Origin: Branchiostoma floridae
Taxonomy: Eukaryota; Chordata; Leptocardii; Amphioxiformes; Branchiostomatidae
DNA length: 64,000 nt
Direction of reading: 5' to 3'
Assembly: GCF_000003815.2 (NCBI RefSeq)
Contig: NC_049994.1
Span: 3,343,762-3,407,761 of the forward strand
The translations under genes and the position numbers were made by a program. The notes beneath the pieces were generated by a model. The model was not told the origin of the DNA. It saw only the letters and a program-made list of their open reading frames with translations, and searched no databases. Shown here one piece after another: positions 21,331 through 32,224 of the stretch. Within the stretch, counting starts at the first letter, position 1. Every line of letters begins with the position of its first letter.

Positions 21331-22059
21331 CATCCATGAAACTACCAGCCTAAGTACGGTTTCTACTGTTTAGATTTGTTAGTGATGGTTACAACAAGCT
21401 CTTTCACAGAGATCAGAACGCCTTTACCGCGACAGGAAGTGTTGGTAACATGTCAAAGACAAAGGCTCCGAAACGAAAAGAGTCCTTGTCTCGACCATTG
21501 TTTTGATTTTCAGTACAATCTCCTGACGGGTTTTGTTTTCTTTGTATGTGACCTTTACCTTTGACATATTACGTAGAGTTCCCATCGCCGCACATGCGTT
21601 CAAATTCTAATATTTGTTACCCGATTTATACCGTATTCAATACACAGCGGATAACGACCCACTGCCTCTATGGCCACAGAAGGCAAAAGACTACCCTTAC
21701 CTACCCTTTGTTATGTTTCTTAGTGAGGGCAACAATAGGGATTACCTGTATTATACAGGTGAACTATCCCCATAACGTTACCTGGGTGCCACTTATATTA
21801 TAAGATGATAAATAATGTATAGACTATTGTTTAACGTGTTTTATTTATGATGTGCGGTTCACCTGGGAATTGGGAGAGTATACTCAGGCAAGCATAACAA
21901 GAAACAAAGACAGCTTCGACATCTTTTTATTTGTGTATTTCGTATATATATTTTCATGTTCATTTCACCGAGGAAGGAAGGTGGATGCCTTTCGAAACGT
22001 CTAGTAAAATTCTTAAAGTATCCAGATCTAGAAGTAAAGAGTGATTCTTCCTCAATGTA

Positions 22060-22620
22060 AAGACATTAAGCAAGTATGTTTTAAGGATGGCACCCTCTGA
22101 AGCGAAAATGATGAGAAAAGGCAACAAAAAAAAAACAATATCTCAAAGTGCACTAGTGTAGTAAAAGTGACACGAATGTGGTAGACTGGTATCGCTAAGC
22201 ATTTGGTAACTGAACTCATGGCATCCATATTGGTGCCACCATTGAAATTATCCAACTAGTTTCACTTCTACAACTACAGTCATGGCTACCTCTCTAGGTT
22301 CATTTCTACAATACTGTAAATGCATTTAAGTTCGCGGGGATTTAATTTCGCGGTAGCGGGAAAAATGACTTTTCGCGGTGGTTTTAATTTCGCGGTAACA
22401 CCATCGACTGCAGTCTAATACCTTTATATAAAAATGTTCGCGGTGGATTTAATTTCGTCGCGAAAACCGCGAACATTAATCCACCGCGAACATTTCTGCA
22501 TTTACAGTAATCATCAGGATGTACCACAGCATATTTTCCCATCATGGTACTTTCTCGTCAATTATTTTCAACCAAACAAAAAATAATGAATACGCTGATG
22601 TCATCAATGAATTTTTTTTT
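22060..22620. mobile_element. diverged Harbinger-like MITE family A containing a nested MITE
   Basis: The left end (TTAAGCAAGTATGTTTTAAG) and internal motifs (AAGTGACACGAATGTGGTAG) match family A; the right part (CTGATGTCATC) also matches. The TACTGTAAA-type MITE at 22312-22509 sits inside it, so it is the younger insertion. Confidence 0.55.
22312..22509. mobile_element. MITE of the TACTGTAAATGC family
   Basis: TACTGTAAATGC at the left and GCATTTACAGTA at the right are perfect inverted ends; the interior consists of TTCGCGGTGG-type blocks. TA target site. Confidence 0.85.
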
Positions 22621-22629
22621 TTAATTATT

Positions 22630-23650
22630 TTCACCTCATTGTGCATCTTATGATGATACCATGTTGTGCCAGCAGTATTTTTGTTGCGGAAAGGTTTATC
22701 TTGCTTTCAACAGACTCAAGGAAATTCTTATATGATCTGCGATGCTTTTTTCCGAGTAGCTTACGGAAATCGGTGTTAAGTCGGCACTAGGTCTGAATGA
22801 CGTCACACACTCATTCGTGTGCAACCGTTATCAACAAAAACAAAAGTTGCCATAACGTTACGAGATGTTACTATTTATACCTTTTTTGGGGGGGGGTATG
22901 AATGTTTAAAAATTGCTTCGCGGTTTTAAAAGTATGTGATAACTGTGAGATGAAAACTCAATCAACAAATTGCTTTTCTAGCTTAGAAAATAGATTTCAT
23001 CTGATTGTGTATCTGAAAGCATGACATGTTCGAGCAGTATTTTTGTGTTGTGGAAATTTTTATCTTGTTCCCAACGGACTCCTTGCGTAATTGCTATTTT
23101 CGTATGTAATCGGCTTTCCGACTAGCTTACGGCAATCTTCGGGTTAGTTCGGCATTAGTTCGGAATTACGTCACTTAGTCGTGTGCAAAAATAGCAAAAT
23201 CAAAAGTTTACGAGAATGGGAACGTTCAAAATTGTTTTGAGGTTTAAAAAAATATGATTACTGTGAATTAGAAATTCAATTAACAAATTGCCTTCCTAGC
23301 TTTCAAAATATATTTCCTCTAATTGTGTATTTGATAACGTTACCATATTATGTAAGCAGTATCTTTGTGTTGCGGAAATAACTATCTGGTTCCCAACGGA
23401 CTCCTTGCGTAACTGCTATCTTCGTATGTGATCGGCTTTCCGAGTAGCTTACGGAAATCCTCGAGTTTAATTCGGCATTAGTTCGGCAATGACGTAACCC
23501 CCTCCAAAAAAAAAGTTGCCATAAATTTAAGAGATCTTTCCATTTGTGTGCTAGTTTTAGGGATAGCTTGGTAAATGAGGCCGTTTCGCCTTTTAAAAAA
23601 TACGATTACTGTGAAGTGAAAACTCAATTAACAAATTGCTTTCCTTGCTT
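22630..23650 (+). repeat. three-copy tandem array, ~330-bp unit
   Basis: Three diverged units, each with ATTGTGTATYT, a block ending AGCAGTATTTTTGTGTTG, AACGGACTCCTTGCGTAA, GGCTTTCCGAGTAGCTTACG, TTCGGCATTAGTTCGG and GACGT. The units are separated by AATTAACAAATTGC (22963, 23283 and 23631). No coding frame. Confidence 0.8.
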
Positions 23651-23805
23651 GATTAGATTTGAAGTACATTTTAATGGCTTAAGTACTGACCCAATCGGAA
23701 CAAATGGCGATTCTTAGATTAGGCCATGTTAATTTCATTACATGACATGACATCCGCGTGCATTATTTTTCGTCCGTTTCCAACTAAAATTGTACTCAGG
23801 CTACT

Positions 23806-24300
23806 GCAAGTAAATGTTATAGTTGACATCCTCTGCAGACAGCAAAAAATTTGACATAGGACGAAGAAACAAGATAGGTAATAACAAAGAACACAAAATT
23901 GTCAAAAGAGACGCCGTAAACGTTGCAAAATGAATTAAAGGGACAAAACATGGTAGCACAGCTACAAGTCATTCATGCCTGTATTTAAGACGTGCACTAG
24001 TGTAGTTAAAGTGACACTAGCGTGGTATACTGGTATCGCTAACAATTTAAGTCACGGCTTTAACAAATTGGTGCAACATTTACAACTATGCAACTTCTGC
24101 AACTACAGTAGTGGTAACCTCCCTAGTTTCACTTCTACAAGTACCACCATTGGACTACAACACAACATATTTGCTCATTTTGGTTATTTCTCGTCATGTT
24201 GACATTGTCCAAAGAAAAAAAAGATTTTTCTGAAATCAGACAAAAGTTAATGAGCGCTCTGATGTTATCCAAACATTTACTTGCTGTGGCCTTCGAAAAT
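23806..24300. mobile_element. Harbinger-like MITE family A
   Basis: Left GCTACTGCAAGTAAATGTTA, right AACATTTACTTGCTGTGGCC, internal AAGTGACACTAGCGTGGTAT. No transposase. Confidence 0.6.
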
Positions 24301-25920
24301 TCAAGAGGCCATGTTAAAAGTCCCTTTGCATCCTGGGAAAATGAAGCACCCTCGGTAACGATTCAAGGTTTCGAGAGGCTGTAAGCACCCATGTTGGTAT
24401 GCACCTTCAACTTTTGTTGTTTCTAGTTTGTTTCTTCATTCCTTAATTATTTTCTATGGTCGTCGGTTAAATTGTTTCTTAAAATCGTCCTATCTGAAAG
24501 GGTTTGATAGCCCCTCTTTTCGTTCACAGATGCTCCCATAGATTAGAGCTGGCTGTCTTGACTATAAGTACTTGTATAAGTGGTTTGCGTGGTAACAGGC
24601 GGATGTACATAGCTTAGCTCAGGTGCTGGCCGGGCCTGCACAACATATGGTTTGTATTTGCCGTTATTTTGTACTCGTTGAACCTCCTTTTAGTGTAACA
24701 TGCCAAGTCTGCACTGAAGAGTACAACTTGCATATCCGGACGGATTTATTTCATCGACTCACACCGAAGGTCCCCTGCTCTTTTCGATAAGCGTGGTGGG
24801 TTCCTTACGTGCTCGCTGTGTGGCTTTAGTTCCTTAAACATTCGACTTCCATTTAACAATCTATTCTGCAAATAATAAGAAGCAGATATAGAGCCGTTGT
24901 GTGTTTGTGGGGAGGGGGGGGGGTGCTAAACGTTTACATCTGAGTGGAATCAGGAAATAGGTCTAGACTACCTTTCCCAAGGGCACAGCATTTCATGCCT
25001 TCTAGGAACATCAGGGATTCGAAATCAGTCCGTACCTACAGATTTTTCACTCAACAAACCCTAGCCACAATATAAAATATTCTCACGCTCACATCTAAGA
25101 CCCATGAGAAAGAATCCCACAGGGAAAACACACTCACGGAAAATACTGTTAGGGCTTCGCCATTGGCTAAGGGGAAAAAATCCATGCGCCATCGAGTTCA
25201 AGTGATCAGTTCTTTGTTTTCTCGCGCAGTAAAGTGGTTATCCGATCGTCATCCGCTTGGGTAAGTGGACTCATTGAGCGTTTGTATACGACATTCTACT
25301 CACGACTTTTGGCTCTTTTATAAGTGTAGGACTTAGATAATTTGAAGAATTTTATCATCTTCGTGATAATAGATCCAGGCCGGAACACCAGTCACAAGGA
25401 GCTCTAGGGGGAGGGGGAGGGGCTAAAAGTATCAACGGCACCCAGGGACGAGTACTTGAATTATGGCCTGCTTTTTGTTACCTCCACTTAGAATGGAGAC
25501 ATATGTTTTTATGTATCTATATGTGTGTGTGTGTGTCTGTCTGTCGGTGTGTTTGAGTTTTTGGATGTTTGTAGTCAGCATAACTCAAGAAACTCTGAAT
25601 GGATTATGATAATATTCAGTGTATTATTAGGTGTTGGGAAGACAAAGGTCACGTTGATTTTTTTATCCCCTGGTGTGTGACCTTGATACTGCAGTAGAGT
25701 TTTCGTTTTCTGTTTTCGATTGACCTTATATATATATATATAATTCTATGGTCTTGATTTTGTAAAGGCTACCATCCCCTAACAGTTTGCTCTGGAACTG
25801 CAGTTGCATTCTTGTCAAAACCGTCCAAGGAGACCAAAAGAGCAACGGACTTCCATCATATTTAGTATGATGGAAGGTGTCTTGGACAGAAATTTACATA
25901 GTGCAAACCAGATGATCAAC
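24301..25920. other. intergenic, no gene recognised
   Basis: A minus-strand SINE fragment (TTTCCCAAGGGCACAG) lies near 24970. A GT microsatellite lies at 25517-25540 within a wider repeat (CCTGGTGTGTGACCTTGATA) also seen near 46265. No convincing exon. Confidence 0.4.
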
Positions 25921-26094
25921 TAATCTCCAAGCAGATCCTAGGGTAGCACAATATAGCATCAAAGGCTAGGAGAGGAGTGAAGCCGGCTTAGGAGTGTGTT
26001 TCGCTACTGAAGCAAATGTACACCTCTTGGCTGACTACACTCCTTGGCCAGTTTGGTACTATCTTCTGCCATTGTAGGATCTGCTTGGAGATTA
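25921..26094. mobile_element. long-hairpin MITE (AATCTCCAAGCAGATCC family), TA target
   Basis: TA|ATCTCCAAGCAGATCCTA at the left and TAGGATCTGCTTGGAGAT|TA at the right. Four related elements occur in the window (31521, 31686, 32225 and here). Confidence 0.85.
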
Positions 26095-26617
26095 ATGATC
26101 AACTAGTTTCGTAAAGTAACCCAGACATTTGACACAAAACGCAGTGCCCCCTTACTGCCCCCCTCCCCCCACATAACGGACTCTTCAAAGTCATTGCCAA
26201 GGTCACTAACAAGCTGACAAAAGGTTAACCGTTCCCGTATGGTTGGCCATGACCGTAGTTGAACCAAGGACATGGTTAAACAGTTCCAGTATTGTTTTGC
26301 TGTTCAAAGTCCACGAATGGGCCACAGCAAGTGAATGTTATGGATGACATCAGCGTGCGCATTAAATCACGCCTGATTTCTTAAAAGTAAATGAAAGAAA
26401 TATATTATCATCCGACGGTGGTTATCATCTTCTTTTAATGGTCGTTAACATACTAAGAATGGAAAATATGTCGTAAAATCTTTATCAGTTGTATCGCAAA
26501 GCATCCTATATGATGTACATTTGCGTATATTACTTGCAGTGTTTTTGACACCCAGATGCAAGATTTGCATCGACACTGGTGCCGATGTCGATGCAAATCG
26601 ACACCGGTCGATTCATT

Positions 26618-26760
26618 CTGACCAATCAGGGGAGCGATACCCACCTGCCTGGCCTGAATCTACGTGTTACGGCGTCATAACCAAAGTGGAACGGGGCCTT
26701 CTGATTGGTCCGCGGCGCCTGGCTATATGATAATTTAATATAAAGTCACGGAAGTGGATA
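26618..26760 (+). promoter_or_regulatory. possible promoter upstream of the glycosyltransferase
   Basis: Contains two CCAAT-type boxes on opposite strands (GACCAATCAG at about 26619, TGATTGGTCC at about 26702), a GC-rich stretch and then TATATGATAATTTAATATAAA. Position and composition suggest a promoter about 0.65 kb upstream of the coding exon. No transcript evidence; a chance AT-rich stretch is equally possible. Confidence 0.25.
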
Positions 26761-26914
26761 TACATCACTTTCTTTTCTTTTTCCCCGTACGAATAGGTCC
26801 AATGGCCTGGACTATAATAATACCATCATGGTTACTGATAAAAGTACCATACTAAACATCGTATTTGGCTTTCGATTTTTTGTAGCAAGTGGCAGGTCAG
26901 AGCTGGAGAGACTG

Positions 26915-26917
26915 GTC

Positions 26918-26954
<37 letters not shown>

Positions 26955-27182
26955 CTGGTATATTTTGCCAGCCAGTAGGTACCCAAAGTATGAGTAATGA
27001 GGCTGTTTAACGTGGTCGAGGCACCTCCTCGAGCACGGGACCCCCGTTTTACGTCCCTCCCGGAAGACGATTTCGTGAAAACTTCGTGAGGCTACAGCAA
27101 TCCGGACGTCCTTGGTTGGTCCCCCATCCAAGCACTGTCCGGACCGCGCGTTGCTTAACTTCCGAGATCGAGGGATCGGGTG
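26915..27182 (-). repeat. 5S rRNA-derived SINE (SINE3-like)
   Basis: On the minus strand the element starts with a 5S-rRNA-like head: CCGATC, GATCTCGGAAGTTAAGCA, then GTGCTTGGATGGGGGACC and GCTGTAGCC, matching the internal promoter and 3' half of 5S rRNA. A body follows (CGTCTTCCGGGAGGGACG, CGAGGAGGTGCCTCGACC, AACAGCCTCATTACTC) and an (ATT)n tail at 26922-26954. The same body without the 5S head is at 43115-43210. Confidence 0.85.
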
Positions 27183-27340
27183 TACCAAATGTATTTGATT
27201 AAAGAAATCCGGACCCAGGCCAGTGTTTTCGAGCTATACCATATCAAAGTACTGTATGCATTAAATATTTGTTTTGATACAAATGTTACCTTTCTAGCGC
27301 TGTGTTTCTATGTTGATGTTTTATCATGTATTTTATTTGC

Positions 27341-27629
27341 AGGTTTCCCTATGCTGCTGAAAGAAGATGGGTACTGTCAAAAGACAAGCTACCACGAAGT
27401 AGAAGACAAGCAGCGTAAAAATGAAAACAGTGCTACAAAGTACCCGGATTTGGGCTCTTTTGACGTCTTTTATTTTGTTCGCCGCTTACACTCTGCTATG
27501 GAATATCTCTTCGGAAAAAGTTGCAGCTCCGCACAGCGACCCGAAGAAGAAGTACAGTTGGCACATAACAGCAGCGGAGTATCATCTAGATTTTATCATC
27601 AATCCAACAGGAAAGTGTGCAGACTCTGA
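27341..27629 (+). promoter_or_regulatory. 5' UTR acceptor and overlapping upstream ORF of the glycosyltransferase
   Basis: TTTTATTTGCAG|GTTTCCC at 27341-27342 is a good splice acceptor, so the coding exon probably begins at 27343. The first ATG after it (27351) opens a 92-codon frame out of phase with the enzyme that ends at 27629, overlapping the true start. A second ATG (27367), in phase with the enzyme, stops after 11 codons at 27400. Both upstream frames could lower translation of the main ORF. Confidence 0.5.
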
Positions 27630-28440
27630 TTTGTTTTTAGTTGTCATGGTTACGTCCAGACATGCGCACTTCGAAGCCAGAGCCACCATTAGAGAAACCT
27701 GGGGAAACGCGACAAGCATCATGGGATACAAGCTTACGACCTTGTTCGTCATTGGACGAACTGACGATTCAAATTTACAAAGAAAACTCGTTGAAGAGAG
27801 TCAGACGTATGGCGACCTTGTACAGATGGATTCCTACGAATCATACGAGAATCTAACGCTGAAAACTATCTCTGCCCTAAAGTGGACGTCAATCAACTGC
27901 AAACAGGCAAAATTCGTCATGAAAACAGATGATGATATGTTCGTGAACTACCCCAGGCTTGTGCGCATTCTAGCGGAATACAGTCAAACTGCAGGTCAAG
28001 AGAATCTCATGTTGGGATGCGTTGTATCATGGGCATTTCCTGAGCGGACCCCCGGGAAGAAATGGTACATGGATCCTAGTATTTTTCCGCACTGGCTTTA
28101 TCCATCGTATTGCATCGGTGCTGGTTACGTCATTTCCTCTGACGTGGCACACAAGTTGTATATGACGTCACTCAAAGTGCCTGTCGTTCAGATTGAAGAT
28201 GTATATTTGGGAATGTGTGCGGAAAAAGCTGGAATCAAACCTCAAAATCATCCAGAGTTTTCCTGTTGGAAGGACACTTCATACAGATATTGCAAGTTCA
28301 AAGAGTTGGTAACGGCACATGGGATGAAACCACGTGACCTAACCAAGGCATGGGCAGACCTGAAAACCCAAGATGGCCGAAATTGCTCCCCAAAAGATAA
28401 GCTATTTGAGAAAGTTTCTAGTCTTTTTAACGCAAAATAG
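27421..28440 (+). CDS. beta-1,3-galactosyltransferase family (GT31) type II membrane protein
   Basis: 339 aa in one exon. A short N-terminal tail is followed by a signal anchor at about residues 10-27 (WALLTSFILFAAYTLLW), so the enzyme should sit in the Golgi membrane with its catalytic domain in the lumen. Family motifs are in order: RATIRETWG at 87-95, the metal-binding DDD at 170-172 (MKTDDDMFVNY), the Gly/Pro-rich acceptor loop around 215-240 (CIGAGYVIS) and EDVYLG at 259-264. Sequons are at Asn28, Asn96 and Asn144. By family, it transfers galactose, or less likely GlcNAc, from a UDP sugar in beta-1,3 linkage to a glycan; the exact acceptor cannot be read from sequence. The start is chosen because upstream in-frame codons contain TAG (27400) and because a signal anchor follows directly; the context is AAAAATGA. 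The length is normal for B3GALT1/5-like members. Confidence 0.93.
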   Translation: MKTVLQSTRIWALLTSFILFAAYTLLWNISSEKVAAPHSDPKKKYSWHITAAEYHLDFIINPTGKCADSDLFLVVMVTSRHAHFEARATIRETWGNATSIMGYKLTTLFVIGRTDDSNLQRKLVEESQTYGDLVQMDSYESYENLTLKTISALKWTSINCKQAKFVMKTDDDMFVNYPRLVRILAEYSQTAGQENLMLGCVVSWAFPERTPGKKWYMDPSIFPHWLYPSYCIGAGYVISSDVAHKLYMTSLKVPVVQIEDVYLGMCAEKAGIKPQNHPEFSCWKDTSYRYCKFKELVTAHGMKPRDLTKAWADLKTQDGRNCSPKDKLFEKVSSLFNAK

Positions 28441-28564
28441 TGTTGTTTTTTTTGTTGTTGTTTTTTTGTCAACTAGTCAGCATTTTCTCTGACACCATGG
28501 CCACTGATATCCAATTAGATTGAGCTCACACGTAAAAGACGGTATTTTGATTATATTATCTACA

Positions 28565-28965
28565 TAACGTTAGTTCCCCTATATCCGTGGGGTAACCTGT
28601 ATCCGTTGATTTTGAAAAAATATTTAGGAATATCAAAATGACGGTCGGTGGTTTTAAATTGCATATTTTCCATTTTTTTCTATTTAAAACCACCGTCGGT
28701 CGAATTGACTTCATTGTACAATGAATTCATTGTACAGTAGAAGCCAGTTAATTGCACAACGGATTAACGCACACTTCTGTTAACTGCACGGAATCCCAAA
28801 ATCCCAAACCGATGCGGTCCAGCTAGATAACTTCGTATTATTGCACCAGCCGGATAATTGCACGAAATTCACTGGCAAATAGGCCGTGCAATTAAGCGGC
28901 TTCTACTGTACAATATTCAAACCAACGAATATAGGTTACCCCGCGAATAAAGGGAAACTAGCGAT
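28565..28965. mobile_element. MITE with AACGTTAGTTCCCC ends carrying a nested MITE
   Basis: Left AACGTTAGTTCCCCTATATC, right AAAGGGAAACTAGCG. Its centre contains GGTCGGTGGTTTTAAA and a complete second element at 28733-28910. Confidence 0.75.
28733..28910. mobile_element. MITE of the TACAGTAGAAGCC family (nested)
   Basis: TACAGTAGAAGCC and GGCTTCTACTGTA are perfect inverted ends; the inner block ATTGCACGAAATTCACTGGC is shared with 37902-38083. Confidence 0.85.
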
Positions 28966-29113
28966 AGATGTGTAGTGCCTTGACCAGAGTGCTCCAACTG
29001 TTACAGTTCTGTAATTGGGACAACCTAGTTTTTAGTACACAACCAAGGGCGTCGGTAACGTAATTACATAAACATCGCATGTATAAATAAGCATTTGATG
29101 CGGTGTTAGAAAG

Positions 29114-29284
29114 TACTGTAAGGGTAACTGAGTTCGCGGTGGTTTTAATTTCGCGGTAACACCATACACTGCAGACTAATACCATATTAGAAAAATGTTC
29201 GCGGTGGGTTTAAGTTCGAGGTGAAGTGGTCACCGCGAAAACCGCGAACATTAATCCACCGCGAACATTTCTGTATTTACAGTA
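29114..29284. mobile_element. MITE of the TACTGTAAATGC family
   Basis: TACTGTAAGGGTAACT at the left and TGTATTTACAGTA at the right, with TTCGCGGTGGTTTTAATTTC inside. Nearly the same as 22312-22509. Confidence 0.75.
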
Positions 29285-29420
29285 TTTGAAAATAATGAAA
29301 AAAGGTCAGTGACTAAAGATTGTCCAGTGAAAACAATAACGCTGTTTGATGAAATATTTTATGCCAGAGCTTATTTGCTGTCCATCGTTTATTGAGGTAT
29401 TAAACTGCTGTATATACTTA

Positions 29421-29953
29421 GGCCACAGCAAGTAAATTTTATGGATGACATCAGCGCGCGCATTAATTTTCGCCAGATTTCAGAAACAATTTTTTTTTCT
29501 TCTACAGGAATGGTCAACATGACGATTAAGTACCAAAATGAGCATATATATTGTGTTTTAGCATAATAATTGTACTTGTAGAAGTGACACTTGCGAGGTA
29601 CCCATGACTGTAGTTGCAGAAATGAAACTTATTGGATAGTTGTAAAAGTGACACCAATACGGAAGCTATGAGTGTGGTTACCAACTTTATTGGTGATGCC
29701 AGTCTACCACACTAGTGTCACTTTTACCACATCAGTACATGTCTTACATAAAGGAATGAATGTCTTGTTGGCTCTGATACCATGTTTTGTCTCTTTAGTT
29801 CTTTTTACAACAGTCATCACAACTTTATGGTGCCTATTTTTGAAAATGTAGCCATCTTGTTTTTTTTTCACCCATCTTGTTTTTTTTTTCGCCCTATCGC
29901 ACTATTTTGCTGTCTGCAGAGGATGTCATCCATAAAATTTACTTGCTGTGGCC
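29421..29953. mobile_element. Harbinger-like MITE family A, complete, TTA target site
   Basis: GGCCACAGCAAGTAAATTTT at the left is inverted at the right as AAAATTTACTTGCTGTGGCC, flanked by TTA at 29418-29420 and 29954-29956. A 3-bp TTA duplication with GG-starting ends suggests PIF/Harbinger. Internal repeats AGTGACACTTGCG and AGTCTACCACACTAGTGTCA. No transposase. Confidence 0.85.
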
Positions 29954-29956
29954 TTA

Positions 29957-30647
29957 GTAGTGTGTATTAAGATGTGTGTATTTTAACCTGAAGCACATAT
30001 CTCACTAGACTGTGCTTGTATTTTGCGCATTCGCAATCTGGTGGCGTGAGCTGACGCCAGTGTGCACTACATTGTCGCCTGGAACTTTGAATAAAAAAAA
30101 TTAATTGGCAGAACGGTTAACATCCTTTTCTCACTACAAATCTCTGTTTTTATGAATTATCAATACTTCGATTTTTAATAAAGTTATATTGCATCAAAAC
30201 TGAGAATGTGACATCCCGGGTGCGCCCATTTGTTTGGCTTCATACGCAAATGAGAAAAAAATGTACGACCTCAAAATTGCACAAATTCGAAAGATTTTGC
30301 GCAGTCCAGCTATATACACACGTAATGTACATTCCGTTTTGATAAACAATGGACTTCGCTAACGTTTGTTTGCTATCATCTTTTAGGTCCCATGAAATAC
30401 GAACATTTTAACCTGTCTTTACAATTCGGAAACTCGATTCGTTTATTACTGATTTCAACTTTTTTTAACGATGTTGATGTCGATGTTAATGGTAACTCAA
30501 TAACGCCACCTATCGATAACCAGGACAAGTGCATAATACTTGATAGGATGCTGAAATCTTAAAATTTCAATATCTGAACGAGCTACAACATGTATTAATA
30601 TGGTATTTTTATTGTACTTCCTAGAAAACAAAGGTATAAATCATCTG
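29957..30647. other. no gene recognised
   Basis: Unique-looking AT-rich sequence without convincing exons, ending at an assembly gap. Confidence 0.4.
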
Positions 30648-31146
30648 NNNNNNNNNNNNNNNNNNNNNNNNNNNNNNNNNNNNNNNNNNNNNNNNNNNNN
30701 NNNNNNNNNNNNNNNNNNNNNNNNNNNNNNNNNNNNNNNNNNNNNNNNNNNNNNNNNNNNNNNNNNNNNNNNNNNNNNNNNNNNNNNNNNNNNNNNNNNN
30801 NNNNNNNNNNNNNNNNNNNNNNNNNNNNNNNNNNNNNNNNNNNNNNNNNNNNNNNNNNNNNNNNNNNNNNNNNNNNNNNNNNNNNNNNNNNNNNNNNNNN
30901 NNNNNNNNNNNNNNNNNNNNNNNNNNNNNNNNNNNNNNNNNNNNNNNNNNNNNNNNNNNNNNNNNNNNNNNNNNNNNNNNNNNNNNNNNNNNNNNNNNNN
31001 NNNNNNNNNNNNNNNNNNNNNNNNNNNNNNNNNNNNNNNNNNNNNNNNNNNNNNNNNNNNNNNNNNNNNNNNNNNNNNNNNNNNNNNNNNNNNNNNNNNN
31101 NNNNNNNNNNNNNNNNNNNNNNNNNNNNNNNNNNNNNNNNNNNNNN
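30648..31146. other. assembly gap (N run)
   Basis: 499 undetermined bases. The adjacent sequence at 31147 is inside a LINE frame, so the gap probably holds the rest of that LINE's 3' end. Confidence 1.
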
Positions 31147-31424
31147 ATCTGCAAGCGTTCTTTAAAACTACCCAGAGAAGATGGTACTACTGTACTTGGT
31201 GATAACAAATTCCACTCTACGATAGTTCTGGGAAAGTAAGAATTTTTGAACACATCAATCCTAGCTTGGTAACTCTGGTACTTGAAGTCATGACTGTTTC
31301 TTGTTCTTTTTTGAGCTGGTATTAGATACTTATCAGTTGGTACGTCCACCAGTGTATTGGTCCTTTTGTACATCATGGAAAGTCTGGACATTTTCCTTCT
31401 GTCTTCAAGTGATATCCACTGCAA
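31147..31424 (-). pseudogene. LINE C-terminal fragment, cut by the gap
   Basis: The minus-strand frame encodes LEDRRKMSRLSMMYK, then RNSHDFKYQSYQARIDVFKN and SYFPRTIVEWNLL, the typical region after the reverse transcriptase in CR1/Jockey-like elements. The frame upstream of 31424 is degraded, and the 3' end is hidden in the N run. Confidence 0.75.
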
Positions 31425-31520
31425 GAAAGGCTAGGTCAAATGTCCCAGTAAGGTCGACCCAGAAAGTTGGCTCACGAGTTGAGACTTCTTACACCGCGCT
31501 GTATTTATAAAGGGCCTATA

Positions 31521-31669
31521 TAATCTTCAAGCAGATCCTACGGTGCCATGAAACAGTATCACTGCCGGCCAAGGAGTATAGCCGGCCAAAGGGAGTCAAA
31601 CCCGCCTGTCTTCCTTGGCCGGCAGCTTTGATACCATCTTATGGCACCGTAGGATCTGCTTGGAGATTA
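31521..31669. mobile_element. long-hairpin MITE, TA target (copy 1 of a close pair)
   Basis: TA|ATCTTCAAGCAGATCCTACG ... CGTAGGATCTGCTTGGAGAT|TA. The inner GCCGGCCAAGGAGTATAGCC and CTTGGCCGGC blocks extend the palindrome. Confidence 0.88.
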
Positions 31670-31685
31670 TAAAGTAACGTTGTTC

Positions 31686-31838
31686 TAATCTCAAAGCAGA
31701 TCCTACGGTGCCATACGATGGTATAAAAACTGGTCAAGGGAGTCAGACGGGCACCGGGTCTGACTTCCTTTGGTCGACTATACTCCTTGGCCAGCTTTGA
31801 TGACATCTCATGGCACCGTAGGATCTGCTTAGAGATTA
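31686..31838. mobile_element. long-hairpin MITE, TA target (copy 2 of a close pair)
   Basis: Same termini as the element 17 bp upstream. Its right TA duplication directly abuts the GGATGAATGAATG tail of a LINE fragment, so it probably inserted at the tail. Confidence 0.85.
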
Positions 31839-32224
31839 TATGGATGAATGAATGAATGAAGACCTTTATTGTACAGTTTTGCCCAACCGAGCGAAATACA
31901 GGTCACAACAAGTCGAGATATATACATGTAAAAGTATCACAAATCTAGTCTAACACAAAAGTTCGGCTTCTTCTCGCTTCTTGGTAATAGTGAAAATGTA
32001 GGACTGTATGGGTTTAGCTATTGTCGGTTTGTCAAAACGCATGAGAAATATAAACTTGTAAGTGCTACTCATGTGTCTAAAATGAGGGAATCTACTTTCT
32101 ATATAACTAAATAGAGTATTTCTATCATTGACATACATATCGCAATCAACAGTGAAGTGCACTTCATCTTCTACCATGTTTGAGGTACAAAATTGGCAGA
32201 CCCTATTATGAAGTACCGTAGGTC
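31839..32224 (-). pseudogene. LINE 3'-terminal fragment with CCHC-like Cys/His residues
   Basis: The minus-strand frame (about 32227-31950) encodes LEIRPTVLHNRVCQFCTSNM, then VEDEVHFTVDCDMY, a Cys-Cys-His-Cys arrangement found at the C-terminus of some LINE ORF2 proteins. Downstream in the minus sense is a 3' UTR (TGTACAATAAAGG) and a CATT-repeat tail at 31839-31860. The 5' side is broken by the MITE at 32225. Confidence 0.7.

Noticed and set aside
26990-27182. Genuine 5S rRNA gene
   Set aside because: Only a diverged part of 5S is present; it is fused to a SINE body and an ATT tail.
30600-31424. Frames of 200-267 codons spanning the N run
   Set aside because: Most of the length is undetermined sequence. 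Only the minus-strand LINE fragment at 31147-31424 is supported.
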